Position numbers and translations under genes: made by a program. A stretch of 64,000 nt of DNA from Betaproteobacteria bacterium. Lineage in GTDB: Bacteria > Pseudomonadota > Gammaproteobacteria > Burkholderiales > Rhodocyclaceae. The notes beneath the pieces were generated by a model. It was not told the origin of the DNA. It saw nothing but the letters and a program-made list of their open reading frames with translations, and did not search any database. Shown in pieces: positions 37,371 to 46,359 of this stretch (position 1 is the first letter of the stretch; each line of letters starts with the position of its first letter). The stretch is taken from positions 62,001 through 126,000 of the forward strand of contig WQYQ01000001.1 of assembly GCA_009781175.1 (NCBI GenBank), read 5' to 3'.

Positions 37371-38104
37371 GCACGTTTCTGACCCATCCAATCGAAGTGA
37401 GCGAAGAAGCGGGCATTCGCTATCTGCATTTCGGTTCCGACTGGGTTCAAGGCGCCATGCGCGTGCGCCGCCCCTTCGCGCTCGAACTCGAATACACGCG
37501 CCAAATGGCCGCGGGCCTGCTGCTGCGGCCGGCGCCCTGGCCGCGGCGAGTTTTGATGATCGGCCTGGGTCCGGGCTCGCTCGCCAAATTCTTCTACCAC
37601 CATGTTCCCGGATGCAAGATAAGCGTCGTCGAAATCGATCCGCGTGTCGTGCAGATCGCCCGCAGCCATTTCCGTTTGCCCGAGGAGGACGCACGGCTTG
37701 CGATCGTCATCGGCGACGGGGCCGATTACGTTACGCGGCGCAGCGGATACTGGGATGCGATCCTCGTCGATGGCTTCGATTACAAAGCGCAGGCCGGCGC
37801 GCTCGCCACCGAGCCCTTCTACGCCGCCTGCCGCGCGGCGCTCAGCGAAGGCGGCCTGTTCACCGCCAATCTATTCGGCCAGCGGCGCGGCTTTAAAACG
37901 GCGCTCGATCAGCTCAAGCGAGCTTTCGACGGGCATATTTTCGCCCTGCCCGCCTGCGCAAGCGGCAATGTGATTGTCTTCGCGCATGGCGGAGAAACGC
38001 TCGCGCTCAACACAGCCACCTTGCGCGCACGCGCCGCCGATCTGAAAGCGAACACAGGCTTGGATTTAAGGCAGGTCGCGGCGCAATTCGATCCGAACTT
38101 CTGA
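37367..38104 (+). CDS. Spermidine-synthase-like methyltransferase-fold protein
   Basis: 245 residues, Rossmann methyltransferase fold. VLMIGLGPGSLAKFFYHHVP is the nucleotide-binding loop, ISVVEIDPRVVQIARSHF carries the acidic ribose-binding residue, and DAILVDGFDYKAQAGALATE corresponds to the aminopropyltransferase active-site loop. Length is shorter than true SpeE and no SAM decarboxylase gene adjoins, so it may not make spermidine. Encoded directly downstream of the secreted phosphoesterase. Confidence 0.78.
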   Translation: MSTFLTHPIEVSEEAGIRYLHFGSDWVQGAMRVRRPFALELEYTRQMAAGLLLRPAPWPRRVLMIGLGPGSLAKFFYHHVPGCKISVVEIDPRVVQIARSHFRLPEEDARLAIVIGDGADYVTRRSGYWDAILVDGFDYKAQAGALATEPFYAACRAALSEGGLFTANLFGQRRGFKTALDQLKRAFDGHIFALPACASGNVIVFAHGGETLALNTATLRARAADLKANTGLDLRQVAAQFDPNF

Positions 38105-38178
38105 AACCGCGCCACAAACGTTCTCGATGCGCGCCTCGGTTATGCTTGTAGTCTTGCGATTTTGAACCAATCCTCACC

Positions 38179-39024
38179 GTGAAACGTCTGCTGTCCTCCT
38201 GCCTGCTCCTGTTCGCCAGTTTGAGCGTTATTCCCACCGCGTTAGCCGAGGGTTTCATCACGCGCCTGCTCGACAAGCGCGTGCCCGGCGGCGTCGCGGT
38301 TCTGCCGCTTGGCGAAGCAACGCAGGCGCCGCGGACGTTTTTCGGTGACAAGCCCGTAATGGTCTTGCGCGAGGATGGTGAGGGCTGGATCGCAATCGTC
38401 GGCATCCCGCTTACCGCCCAGGGAGTGCAGCAACTCGAAGTCCGCGACGCGGGTGGCAGAAAGGAAATCGCCTTCGCTATCGCGCCACGGCGCTACGCGG
38501 AACAACACATCACGCTCAAGAACAAAAAGATGGTCAATCCGCCGCCGCAGGAAATGGCGCGCATCGAACGCGAAATGGCCGAACAGTCGCGCGCGTACCG
38601 CAGTTTTAGCCCCGGCGTACCGAGCAATCTGATGTTCGACAAACCCGTCGACGGCCCGCTTTCCAGCCCCTTCGGCCTGCGCCGCTTCTTCAACGGCGAG
38701 GAACGCAACCGGCATTCGGGGCTTGATTTCGCCGTGCCGGCCGGCACGCCGATCAAAGCCCCTGCCGCAGGCAAAGTCATCCTTGCGGGCAGCCTCTACT
38801 TCAACGGCAACACGGTTTTCCTCGATCACGGTCAGGGCTTGATCAGCATGATCTGCCACATGTCGCGCATCGATGTCAAAGTCGGCGACGAAGTGCCGCG
38901 CGGCGGCGTGATAGGCGCCGTCGGCTCAACCGGCCGGGCCACGGGGCCGCATATGCACTGGAATGTCAGCCTCAACGACGTGCGCGTAGACCCCGCGATT
39001 TTCATTGGCGCATTCAAGCCTTGA
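38179..39024 (+). CDS. M23 family secreted metallopeptidase
   Basis: 281 residues, GTG start. Signal peptide KRLLSSCLLLFASLSVIPTA, an Ig-like N-terminal segment, then the LytM/M23 domain (about 155-281). Zn motifs are RHSGLDFAVPAGTPI (HxxxD) and GPHMHWNVSLN (HxH); SSPFGLRRFFNGEERN is the typical entry strand. It probably cleaves peptidoglycan cross-bridges in the periplasm. Confidence 0.92.
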   Translation: MKRLLSSCLLLFASLSVIPTALAEGFITRLLDKRVPGGVAVLPLGEATQAPRTFFGDKPVMVLREDGEGWIAIVGIPLTAQGVQQLEVRDAGGRKEIAFAIAPRRYAEQHITLKNKKMVNPPPQEMARIEREMAEQSRAYRSFSPGVPSNLMFDKPVDGPLSSPFGLRRFFNGEERNRHSGLDFAVPAGTPIKAPAAGKVILAGSLYFNGNTVFLDHGQGLISMICHMSRIDVKVGDEVPRGGVIGAVGSTGRATGPHMHWNVSLNDVRVDPAIFIGAFKP

Positions 39025-39114
39025 TCCGCTGACTGTTCGATTGCGCAAGAACTCCTCATGAAGCGTTGAGATGTACGGCAATCTGCCGTGTTATTGCGTC
39101 AGGAGGACAACACC

Positions 39115-39165
39115 ATGCCGGGAGCTGCCACGCTTGCGCCGGGGCGAGGGAAGACTGTATATTAA
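39115..39165 (+). CDS. Possible 16-residue leader peptide
   Basis: A short frame MPGAATLAPGRGKTVY with a strong AGGAGGA ribosome-binding site (39101-39107) 7 bases before ATG. It ends two bases before a perfect palindrome and 79 bases before marR. A stem ACGGCA-ATC-TGCCGT lies upstream at 39075-39089. Could be a leader peptide or the broken start of another gene. Confidence 0.25.
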   Translation: MPGAATLAPGRGKTVY

Positions 39166-39166
39166 A

Positions 39167-39183
39167 AAAGCAACGATTGCTTT
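39167..39183. promoter_or_regulatory. Palindromic operator upstream of marR
   Basis: Perfect 7-3-7 inverted repeat AAAGCAACGATTGCTTT in an A/T-rich segment about 60 bases before the marR start. The AGCAA-N3-TTGCT core resembles MarR-family operators. The site is suited to autoregulation of the efflux cassette. Confidence 0.5.
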
Positions 39184-39243
39184 ATCAAGAATAAATGCCG
39201 CAGATCCTTCTTTTCGGGAATAGCCGATTTCCCGCCTCTAGCC

Positions 39244-39708
39244 ATGTGTGAAGCCGACCGCATCCTGTTCGACTTCACGAGCGCCATCCAGCCCGCCAGA
39301 AGGGCGTGGGTACAGGCCATCGGTGCCGGCTTGAGCGACGCCAGGTTGCCCCTGTCGCTGGTTGTCGTCATCGTGCTGGCGTCCCGCATGGAACCAGCCG
39401 CCCACCAGCGGATGCTGGCCGACGAAATCGGCATCAATCCGGCGGCGCTGATGCGTGTGCTGGATCAGGGCGAAGCGGCCGGCCTGCTCAAGCGTTGCGG
39501 GGTTCCCGGAAATCGCCGGATGAAGACGGTCGAATTGCTGCCCGCGGGCAAGGCGCTGGCCGCAAGGATGGAAACGGCATGGATGGCGCTGCGCGCCAGG
39601 ATGCTGCGCGATGTTCCGCTGCCAGATGTCGAAACCGCGACCCGGGTGCTGCGCACGCTGGAGGCGGAATCGCTGGCGCACGTCGCGGCGGGCGGGCCAG
39701 CCGCCTAG
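39244..39708 (+). CDS. MarR-family transcriptional regulator
   Basis: 154 residues. The winged-helix region has RMLADEIGINPAALMRVLDQ (recognition helix), EAAGLLKRCGVPGNRRMKTV (wing) and LLPAGKALAARMETAWMAL (dimer helix). It probably represses the efflux genes that follow in response to an aromatic acid or drug. Encoded 26 bases before the DUF1656 gene. Confidence 0.88.
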   Translation: MCEADRILFDFTSAIQPARRAWVQAIGAGLSDARLPLSLVVVIVLASRMEPAAHQRMLADEIGINPAALMRVLDQGEAAGLLKRCGVPGNRRMKTVELLPAGKALAARMETAWMALRARMLRDVPLPDVETATRVLRTLEAESLAHVAAGGPAA

Positions 39709-39733
39709 CAAACAGCGCCGCGAGTCGATTACC

Positions 39734-39940
39734 ATGTATGGAGAATTCAGCCTTTACGGCGTTTTCATTCCCACGCTGATGGCCCTGATGCTGGTGGCCT
39801 TTCTCGTCTTTCTGGGGTTGCGCCAGTTGCTGCTGCGGGCCAACGTGTACCGCCATGTCTGGCACCCCCCCTTGTTCGGTTTTTCTGTCTACATTTTGAC
39901 GCTCGGCGCCCTGTTCGCGCTGCTGCGCGCCCTTCAATGA
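39734..39940 (+). CDS. DUF1656 small membrane protein
   Basis: 68 residues, two membrane helices (LYGVFIPTLMALMLVAFLVF and FGFSVYILTLGALFALLRAL) with RHVWHPPLF between, the DUF1656 pattern (AaeX-like). It is always found with HlyD/FUSC efflux genes and its exact role is unknown. ATGA overlap with the next gene. Confidence 0.9.
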   Translation: MYGEFSLYGVFIPTLMALMLVAFLVFLGLRQLLLRANVYRHVWHPPLFGFSVYILTLGALFALLRALQ

Positions 39941-40929
39941 ATCCCATTCTGCAAAAAATCATCAAGATCGTGCCGACGCTGCTGATTGCCGCGGCCGCCA
40001 TTCTCGTGCTGCGCTATATGTGGCGCTACTACATGGAGGATCCGTGGACCCGCGACGCGCATATCAATGCCGACGTGGCGCAGGTGGCGGCCGATGTGTC
40101 GGGGCCGGTTCTCGATGTGCGGATCGGCGACAACGCCTTGGTGCGCCGCGGCGACGTGCTCTTCGTGGTCGACCCGGCGCGCTACGAGATCGCGTTGAGA
40201 GAAGCGCAGGCCGCGCTGAAACGCGGCGAGGCCGCGCTGGCTCAAAACCGCGCCAACCTGCTGGCGAATCAGGCGCTCCAGCGCGAGTTGCAGCGCGAGT
40301 CGCGGCGCGATCGCGAACTGGCGGATCTGGTGGCCGTCGAGGAAGCCGAGGCGCGGCGCGCCAGCCTGGAAAAGGCGCAAGCCGGCGTCGCCGCCGCCGA
40401 GGCCGAGATCGCCGCCGCCCACGCCAGCATCGCCAGCGCGCGGGCGGCGATTGAACTGGCGCAACTGAATCTGGAGCGCACCGTCGTGCGCAGCCCGGTC
40501 GATGGAAAGCTGGGTGACCGCGTCGTGCGCGTCGGCGATTACGTGAGCGCCGGCAAGCCGGTGCTGGCCTTGCTGGACACGAAATCCTTCCGCATCGATA
40601 GCTATTTCGAGGAAACCCGCTTGCATGGCGTCAAGGAAGGCGACGCCGTCGACATCGTCATCATGGGCGAGAAGAGCGTGCTGCGCGGCCATGTGCAGAG
40701 CATCGCCGCCGGCATCGAGGACCGTTACCGCAGCCAGGGAGCCAGTATGCTGCCGAATGTCACACCGACCTTCGACTGGGTGCGGCTGGCGCAGCGCATC
40801 CCCGTGCGCATCAGCCTCGACGACGTGCCGGAAGGCGTCCATCTGATCGCGGGCCGCAGCGTTACCGTCAGCGTGGTCGGCGACGGCAAGGCGCGGCAGC
40901 GGGACGAAAAGCGGGACGAACGATCGTGA
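39937..40929 (+). CDS. HlyD-family efflux periplasmic adaptor (AaeA-like)
   Basis: 330 residues. Membrane anchor KIVPTLLIAAAAILVLRYMW, then YMEDPWTRDAHINADVAQVA, a lipoyl half-motif (VSGPVLDVRIGDNALVRRGD), an alpha-helical hairpin (about 85-180) and the matching half VRSPVDGKLGDRVVRVGDYV. It bridges the inner-membrane FUSC protein to the outer membrane channel. Confidence 0.93.
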   Translation: MNPILQKIIKIVPTLLIAAAAILVLRYMWRYYMEDPWTRDAHINADVAQVAADVSGPVLDVRIGDNALVRRGDVLFVVDPARYEIALREAQAALKRGEAALAQNRANLLANQALQRELQRESRRDRELADLVAVEEAEARRASLEKAQAGVAAAEAEIAAAHASIASARAAIELAQLNLERTVVRSPVDGKLGDRVVRVGDYVSAGKPVLALLDTKSFRIDSYFEETRLHGVKEGDAVDIVIMGEKSVLRGHVQSIAAGIEDRYRSQGASMLPNVTPTFDWVRLAQRIPVRISLDDVPEGVHLIAGRSVTVSVVGDGKARQRDEKRDERS

Positions 40930-42377
40930 TCCGCCGCAGTCTGCGCGCCGCCGGTCTGTGTCTGCTGCTGGCTTCCTGCGCAACCGTGGGGCCGGACTAC
41001 GAAGTGCCGCCCGACTCGGTTTTCGCGCGCGCCGTGCACCATCCGCCGGCTCTGGACGGGCGCGGCTCGGCGGCTGTCGCGCCCGGGCAGGCCGCTGTCG
41101 AGGGCCGCTGGTGGGAGCTCTATGACGATCCGCGCCTGACCACGCTGGTCGAGGAAGCTTTGCAGGCCAATGCCGAGTTGCGGATCGCCGCCGCGCGCCT
41201 GACCCAGGCCCAGGCCCGCTATGCCGAGGCGCGCGCCGCCAGCGCCCCGGCGGCGGGCGTCGACGCCGTCGTCGAGCGCGGCCGCATTTCCGCCGAATCG
41301 CTGCTCCTGACCGAGCAGCTGCCGGTATTCAATCTGGCCGAGGGCGGTATTTCGGTGAGCTATCAACTCGACCTGTTCGGCAAGATCCGGCGCCTCGTCG
41401 AAACCGCGCGCGATGACGCCGAGGCGGCCCAGGCCGCCGGCGACCTGGCGCGCATCAGCATCGTCGCGCAGGTGGTCGGCGCCTACGTCGAAATCTGCCA
41501 CAGCAATCATGAGTTGGCAGTGGCCCGCCATGCGCTGCAACTGCAAGGGCAGAGCCGCGACATCGCCGAACGGATGCGCTCGGCCGGACGCGGCACGCCG
41601 GTCGTGGTGGCGCATGCCGACTCGCAGCAGGCGGCCTTGCGGGCGACCTTGCCGCCGCTGGAATCGCGCCGCCAGGCGGCGGGGTACGAGCTGGCCGCGC
41701 TGCTCGGCCGCGCGCCCGGCGAGCTTGCCGCCGAGGTCATGCAATGCCGGGAGGCGCCAACGCTCAAACAGCCCATCCCGCTGGGCGATGGCGCCGCGCT
41801 GTTGCGTCGCCGCCCCGACGTGCGCCGTGCCGAACGCGAACTGGCAGCCGCCACCGCCGAGATTGGTATCGCCACCGCCATGCTCTATCCCGACATCACG
41901 CTGGGGGCGTCATTCGGCGCCAACGGACTGCTGAAGGATTTCGGCAAACCGGTCACGCAGCAATGGGCTATCGGTCCTCTGATCTCGTGGTCGATTCCCG
42001 ACAGCGGCGCGCGGGCGCGGGTAGCGCTGGCGCAGGCGGGCGCCGAGGCGGCCCTGGCCGGCTTCGATCACGTCGTGCTGGCAGCCTTGCGCGAGACGCA
42101 GACCCTGCTCGACCGCTACGCCGACGATCTGCGCCTCGCCGCCGCGCTGCGCGAAGCCCGCGACCATGCCGCCGCCGTCGCCGCCGATACGCAGCGCCTC
42201 TACCAGGGCGGCCGCGTACCGTATCTGGCGAGCCTCGACGCGCAACGCGCGCTGACAGCCGCGGAAACCAGCCTGGCCGATGCCGAGGCGCGGATCTCGC
42301 AGGATCAGATCCGGCTTTTCCTGGCCTTGGGCGGCGGCTGGCGAGTGGACGCAGCCGCGTCTGAGGCCCGCCCATGA
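40926..42377 (+). CDS. NodT-family outer membrane efflux lipoprotein
   Basis: 483 residues, GTG start overlapping the adaptor stop (GTGA). Lipoprotein signal with lipobox LLLASCATVGPDYEVPP. Two OEP repeats: LVEEALQANAELRIAAARLT / LARISIVAQVVGAYVEICHS and LRRRPDVRRAERELAAATAE / VPYLASLDAQRALTAAETSL. TolC-like trimeric exit channel. Confidence 0.93.
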   Translation: MIRRSLRAAGLCLLLASCATVGPDYEVPPDSVFARAVHHPPALDGRGSAAVAPGQAAVEGRWWELYDDPRLTTLVEEALQANAELRIAAARLTQAQARYAEARAASAPAAGVDAVVERGRISAESLLLTEQLPVFNLAEGGISVSYQLDLFGKIRRLVETARDDAEAAQAAGDLARISIVAQVVGAYVEICHSNHELAVARHALQLQGQSRDIAERMRSAGRGTPVVVAHADSQQAALRATLPPLESRRQAAGYELAALLGRAPGELAAEVMQCREAPTLKQPIPLGDGAALLRRRPDVRRAERELAAATAEIGIATAMLYPDITLGASFGANGLLKDFGKPVTQQWAIGPLISWSIPDSGARARVALAQAGAEAALAGFDHVVLAALRETQTLLDRYADDLRLAAALREARDHAAAVAADTQRLYQGGRVPYLASLDAQRALTAAETSLADAEARISQDQIRLFLALGGGWRVDAAASEARP

Positions 42378-44482
42378 AGGGTTTCGGCTGGCGGCTGCCG
42401 CGCCGTGTGCCGCCGTTACTACCGCGGGACCAGCAGGCGCTTTTCTCGGGATTGTTGCGCGACCGGCTGGCATGGCGGCACTCGGCCAAATCCCTGCTGG
42501 CCGCGCTGATCGCGCTCTACATCGGCTTGGCGGCCGACCTGTCGCGGCCCTACTGGGCCATGGCCAGCGCCCTCGTCGTCATGCAGCCGGTGCTCGGCGG
42601 CACCAACGCGCGCGGCATTTACCGCATCGCCGGCACCTTGATCGCGGCCGTGGCCTCCGTGGTGTTCGTTCCCGGGCTGTCGCAATCGCCGATCCTGCTG
42701 AGTCTGGTCATGTCGCTCTGGTTGACCGGCTGCATGACCATCGCCCTGCTGCATCGCGGGCCGTCGTCCTATACCTTCATGCTGGCTGGCTACACCGCTG
42801 CCTTCATCAGTTTTCCCATGGCGCTGCAACCGGATGCGATTTTCGAAATTGCGCTGGCGCGTTCCGAGGAAATCGTGCTTGGCAGCCTGTGCGCGGTGGT
42901 GGTCGGCGCTTTGGTGTTTCCGGTATCGATCAAGTCGATGATCGACCAGCGCGTGCAAGGGCTGATGCGCGACGCCCGAACCTGGTGCGAGCAGGTGCTG
43001 GCGCGGCGCGGCAGTTCCGATGAATTGCGGCGGCGTCTGGCCCACGATCTGGCGCAACTGGATCTGGTGATTCCCTTTGCCCGGCGCGACGATCCGCGCC
43101 ACGGCGAACTGGGCACCTGGCTGTCGGAACTGCGCGCTCTCCTGCTCGGCCTGATGCCCGTGCTAGCGGCGATCGAGGACCGTCTCGATAATCTCGGCGC
43201 GCGCATCGGACAGGATGGCGAACTCGCGCGCCTGCTCGACGACATGCGCCAGTGGGTCGCCGAGGATGCGCCGGCCCCGCCGGCGAGGCTCGATGATTTC
43301 CTGCGCCGCATTGTGGCCTTGCGCCCGGCGATGAGCGAGGACGGTGCCGGCCTGCTGCTTGACAGCCTGCTACTGCGCCTGAAGGAACTGGCCGAACTGT
43401 GGTACGACAGCCGCCATTTGCAGCAGGCTCTCCAGGACGGCCAGCCGCCGCCCGCGGCGGCTTTCGGCCTTGATCTGCACCGTCTGATGAGCTTCGAAAG
43501 CCGCCACATCGACTGGAGCATGCTGCTGTTTTCGTCGTCGGCCGCGGGCGCTACGCTGTTCGCGTATTGCCTGTTGTGGATCGCCATCGGCTGGTCGGAA
43601 GGCGCCTCCGGCGCCATGATGGCGGCGGTTGCCGCCGCCTTTTTCGCCGCTCAGGACGATCCCGCGCCGAACATTTTCATTATGATGAACTGGTCCATCG
43701 TGGCGATCCTGACCACAGGCTTCTACCTGTTCATCGTTTTTCCGCTGTTCCGCGATTTCTGGCCGCTGGCGCTCGCCATCACGCCCGGTTTCCTGTTCGT
43801 CGGCCTGTTGCTTTCCCGCCCCAGTCTGTTCATGGCGGGCATGACCCTGGTCGTCAACGTCGCTTCCCTGATGTCGATCCAGAATCACGGCGCCGGCGCC
43901 GATTTCACGAGCTTTGCCAATTCCTCGGTGGCGACCGTGCTCGGCCTGCTGTTTGCCCTGCTCATGACGCGGCTGTTCCGTTCCGTCGGCGCCGAATGGA
44001 GCGCGCAACGGCTGATCCGGCAAGGGTGGGGAATCATCGCCGCCGCCGCCGAGGGTCATGGCCGCCAGGATCGGGAACGCCTCATGCTGCGCATGCTCGA
44101 TCTGACCGGCCTCCTGGCGCCACGCTTGGCCGCGCTACCGGAGGGCAGCGAAGCCACCGGCGTGGATATGCTTGACGAGGTGCGCATCGGCCTGAACATC
44201 CTGAACCTGCGCCGCGCGCGCAACGACCTGCCGATGGCCAATCACGCCGCGCTCGATCGCTTGCTGGCGGGCGTCGCCGGCTACTACCGCGCCTGCGAGC
44301 GCGACGGCCGGATGCTGATGCCCCCGCCGGAACTGAAAGCGGCTCTAGAAGCCTCGTTGTCGCGCCTGCACACGCTGCCGCCGGACAAAGCGCGGGACGA
44401 AGCCCTGCTCGGCCTGATCGGCTTACGCTTCCGCCTGTTCCCGCAGCAGGACATGCCCGGTGCGTTTAAGGAACAGCCATGA
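42374..44482 (+). CDS. FUSC/AaeB-like aromatic acid efflux pump
   Basis: 702 residues. N-terminal membrane block (about 35-180) with YIGLAADLSRPYWAMASALV and GGTNARGIYRIAGTLIAA, a cytoplasmic helical region, then a second membrane block (about 375-520) with TTGFYLFIVFPLFRDFWPLA, the two-halved FUSC architecture. AaeB exports hydroxylated aromatic acids. Starts in an ATGA overlap with the outer membrane factor gene. Confidence 0.9.
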   Translation: MKGFGWRLPRRVPPLLPRDQQALFSGLLRDRLAWRHSAKSLLAALIALYIGLAADLSRPYWAMASALVVMQPVLGGTNARGIYRIAGTLIAAVASVVFVPGLSQSPILLSLVMSLWLTGCMTIALLHRGPSSYTFMLAGYTAAFISFPMALQPDAIFEIALARSEEIVLGSLCAVVVGALVFPVSIKSMIDQRVQGLMRDARTWCEQVLARRGSSDELRRRLAHDLAQLDLVIPFARRDDPRHGELGTWLSELRALLLGLMPVLAAIEDRLDNLGARIGQDGELARLLDDMRQWVAEDAPAPPARLDDFLRRIVALRPAMSEDGAGLLLDSLLLRLKELAELWYDSRHLQQALQDGQPPPAAAFGLDLHRLMSFESRHIDWSMLLFSSSAAGATLFAYCLLWIAIGWSEGASGAMMAAVAAAFFAAQDDPAPNIFIMMNWSIVAILTTGFYLFIVFPLFRDFWPLALAITPGFLFVGLLLSRPSLFMAGMTLVVNVASLMSIQNHGAGADFTSFANSSVATVLGLLFALLMTRLFRSVGAEWSAQRLIRQGWGIIAAAAEGHGRQDRERLMLRMLDLTGLLAPRLAALPEGSEATGVDMLDEVRIGLNILNLRRARNDLPMANHAALDRLLAGVAGYYRACERDGRMLMPPPELKAALEASLSRLHTLPPDKARDEALLGLIGLRFRLFPQQDMPGAFKEQP

Positions 44483-44492
44483 CACGGAACAG

Positions 44493-44566
44493 GCGCATCT
44501 CAGCGCCCCATCGGCCGCGATGGCGTAGGCCGAAATCTTGCCGCTGTCCGTACCGGCTGGCACCAG
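44493..44566 (-). pseudogene. Remnant of a beta-propeller (lactonase-like) gene
   Basis: Read on the minus strand, about 24 codons give LVPAGTDSGKISAYAIAADG ending ALR, which closely resembles one blade of YncE/6-phosphogluconolactonase-type propellers. An in-frame stop lies just before it and the frame loses sense after it. It sits immediately after the FUSC stop. Based on motif resemblance only. Confidence 0.35.
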
Positions 44567-44641
44567 TTACGTATTCACCCGGCGCGGCCAGAAGCCGGGC
44601 CGGATGGTAAAATTCTCTGTTTTTTTGAATCGCCCGACTGG

Positions 44642-45448
44642 ATGTCAGAAAGTCAATTGGCGACAAGCGCCTCCTCTCATATAAAAATCCGTTTCGGCTT
44701 GCGCTGGATTCCGCCTGCGGCTCTGTGCGTATTGGGGCTATGGATCGCCGCCAATCACCTTAACCAAGCGATTTTTGTCGCCTTGAATCGCTCCGCTGCG
44801 GCCTGGCCCGAAACGCTGTGGTCTGCGGTCACGATTCTCGGCACCGGCGCCTGCGCTTTCGCGCTGCTCGCCCCGACGCTTATCCGCGCGCCGCGTTTGA
44901 TGGCGGCCGCGCTGATGACGGCCGTTTTCGCCGGTGCATTCACGCATATCATCAAACCGCTCGTGCGCACGGCGCGCCCCGCGGCCGTACTGCCCCCCGA
45001 GCAGATTCATGTCATCGGCGATGTGTTGACGAGCAATTCCTTCCCTTCGGGCCATTCAGTCACCGCCTTCGCCTTCGCGGCGCTCGTGGTTTTCCATACC
45101 GCGCATCCGGGTCGCGCGGCGGTATGGGCATTGCCGCTCGCGGCGTTGGTTGCGTTCTCGCGCATCGCTGTCGGCGCGCATTGGCCGCTCGATACCCTGG
45201 CCGGCGCTGCCGGCGGATGGTTGTGCGGGATGGCCGGCGAGGCGCTTTCGCGGCGCTGGACGGTTTGGAACAGAAAAGCCTGGCGCGTCGCATTCGCGCT
45301 CGCCCTGCTCGGGCTCGGAGCGGGCCTGATTTTGAGCAATCTCGGCTATCCGCAGGCCGTGCTGTTGCAACAAGCGCTCGCCGTGTTGGCCTTAATCGGC
45401 GGTGCACTGGCCTTGCGGCATGCGCTTTTGCTCAGGAATCCGGCGTGA
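44642..45448 (+). CDS. PAP2-family membrane phosphatase
   Basis: 268 residues, six membrane helices. Catalytic motifs KPLVRTARP, SNSFPSGHSVTAFAFA and SRIAVGAHWPLDTLAG are complete. PAP2 enzymes dephosphorylate lipid phosphates such as undecaprenyl pyrophosphate or lipid A. A C-terminal extra pair of helices is present. GTGA overlap couples it to the next gene. Confidence 0.92.
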   Translation: MSESQLATSASSHIKIRFGLRWIPPAALCVLGLWIAANHLNQAIFVALNRSAAAWPETLWSAVTILGTGACAFALLAPTLIRAPRLMAAALMTAVFAGAFTHIIKPLVRTARPAAVLPPEQIHVIGDVLTSNSFPSGHSVTAFAFAALVVFHTAHPGRAAVWALPLAALVAFSRIAVGAHWPLDTLAGAAGGWLCGMAGEALSRRWTVWNRKAWRVAFALALLGLGAGLILSNLGYPQAVLLQQALAVLALIGGALALRHALLLRNPA

Positions 45449-46359
45449 TTAAACGTGCATTCGCCCTTCTGATTTCGCTCGCCCTGCTCGTCTGGCTGGC
45501 GCATAGCGGCGATTGGCGCGGCACCGGCGCGCGCTTGATCGCGCTGCCGCCCACACCGCTGCTGTTTGCCCTGCTCGGCCTTTTCATCAGCTATATCTTG
45601 CGTGCGGCGCGCATATACGATGAATTTCGCAATATTACCGGCGGACATTTCTGGGCCGTGGCGCGCATCACGACGGCGCACAACGCGGCGATCAATGTGC
45701 TGCCCTTCCGCAGCGGGGAATTCGCATTGCCGATTCTGCTCCAGCGCGAATTCGGCGTGCCGATGGGGCGGGCGATGGTTTCCCTGCTCTGGCTGCGCAT
45801 GCAAGATGCTTTTGTCGTGCTGTTTCTCGCAGCCTGGGTCTGGCCGAATCTGCCGCTCTGGTTCCGCCTGGCCTGGAGTCTTGCCGTGCTGCTCGGCGCA
45901 TGGGCGGTTCCGGCCTGGGCGCGCAGTCATCCCGACACGCATCCGGCAACGCAAGGCTGGCGGAACAAGTTTGCGCGCGCGCGCGTGGCCTTGGCGCACA
46001 GCACGCGCGGGGCCTGGCGCAGTTGGGGCTGGACGCTCGCGAACTGGAGCGTCAAGCTCAGCGCGCAGGCCATATTGCTCGCCGCGCTGCTCGGCAGCAC
46101 GCCTGAGCTTTCAGCCGCCGGCGTGCTCGGCGGCGAGTTGGCCGCGATTCTCCCGGTGCAGGGCGTCGCGGGATTCGGCACTTACGAAGCCGGCGTCGCC
46201 GCCGCCTTGCAGCCGCACGGCTTCGTTTTATCGGTTAGCCTGCAAGCGGCGCTGGCCCTGCATTTAGTCATTATCGCCTCGGCGGTCATTGCGGGAGCGG
46301 CGGGTTTCGTCCTGCTGCCCGTAGGCCCCGCCTCCTCCAAAAGTGGACAAGAAACATGA
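45445..46359 (+). CDS. LPG-synthase-TM / UPF0104 flippase-like membrane protein
   Basis: 304 residues from GTG at 45445, with seven to eight membrane helices. RAARIYDEFRNITGGHFWAV, then ITTAHNAAINVLPFRSGEFA and LPVQGVAGFGTYEAGVAAAL are the lysylphosphatidylglycerol-synthase TM-region signatures. No soluble synthase domain is present, so it more likely moves or organises a lipid than makes one. Confidence 0.85.
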   Translation: MIKRAFALLISLALLVWLAHSGDWRGTGARLIALPPTPLLFALLGLFISYILRAARIYDEFRNITGGHFWAVARITTAHNAAINVLPFRSGEFALPILLQREFGVPMGRAMVSLLWLRMQDAFVVLFLAAWVWPNLPLWFRLAWSLAVLLGAWAVPAWARSHPDTHPATQGWRNKFARARVALAHSTRGAWRSWGWTLANWSVKLSAQAILLAALLGSTPELSAAGVLGGELAAILPVQGVAGFGTYEAGVAAALQPHGFVLSVSLQAALALHLVIIASAVIAGAAGFVLLPVGPASSKSGQET

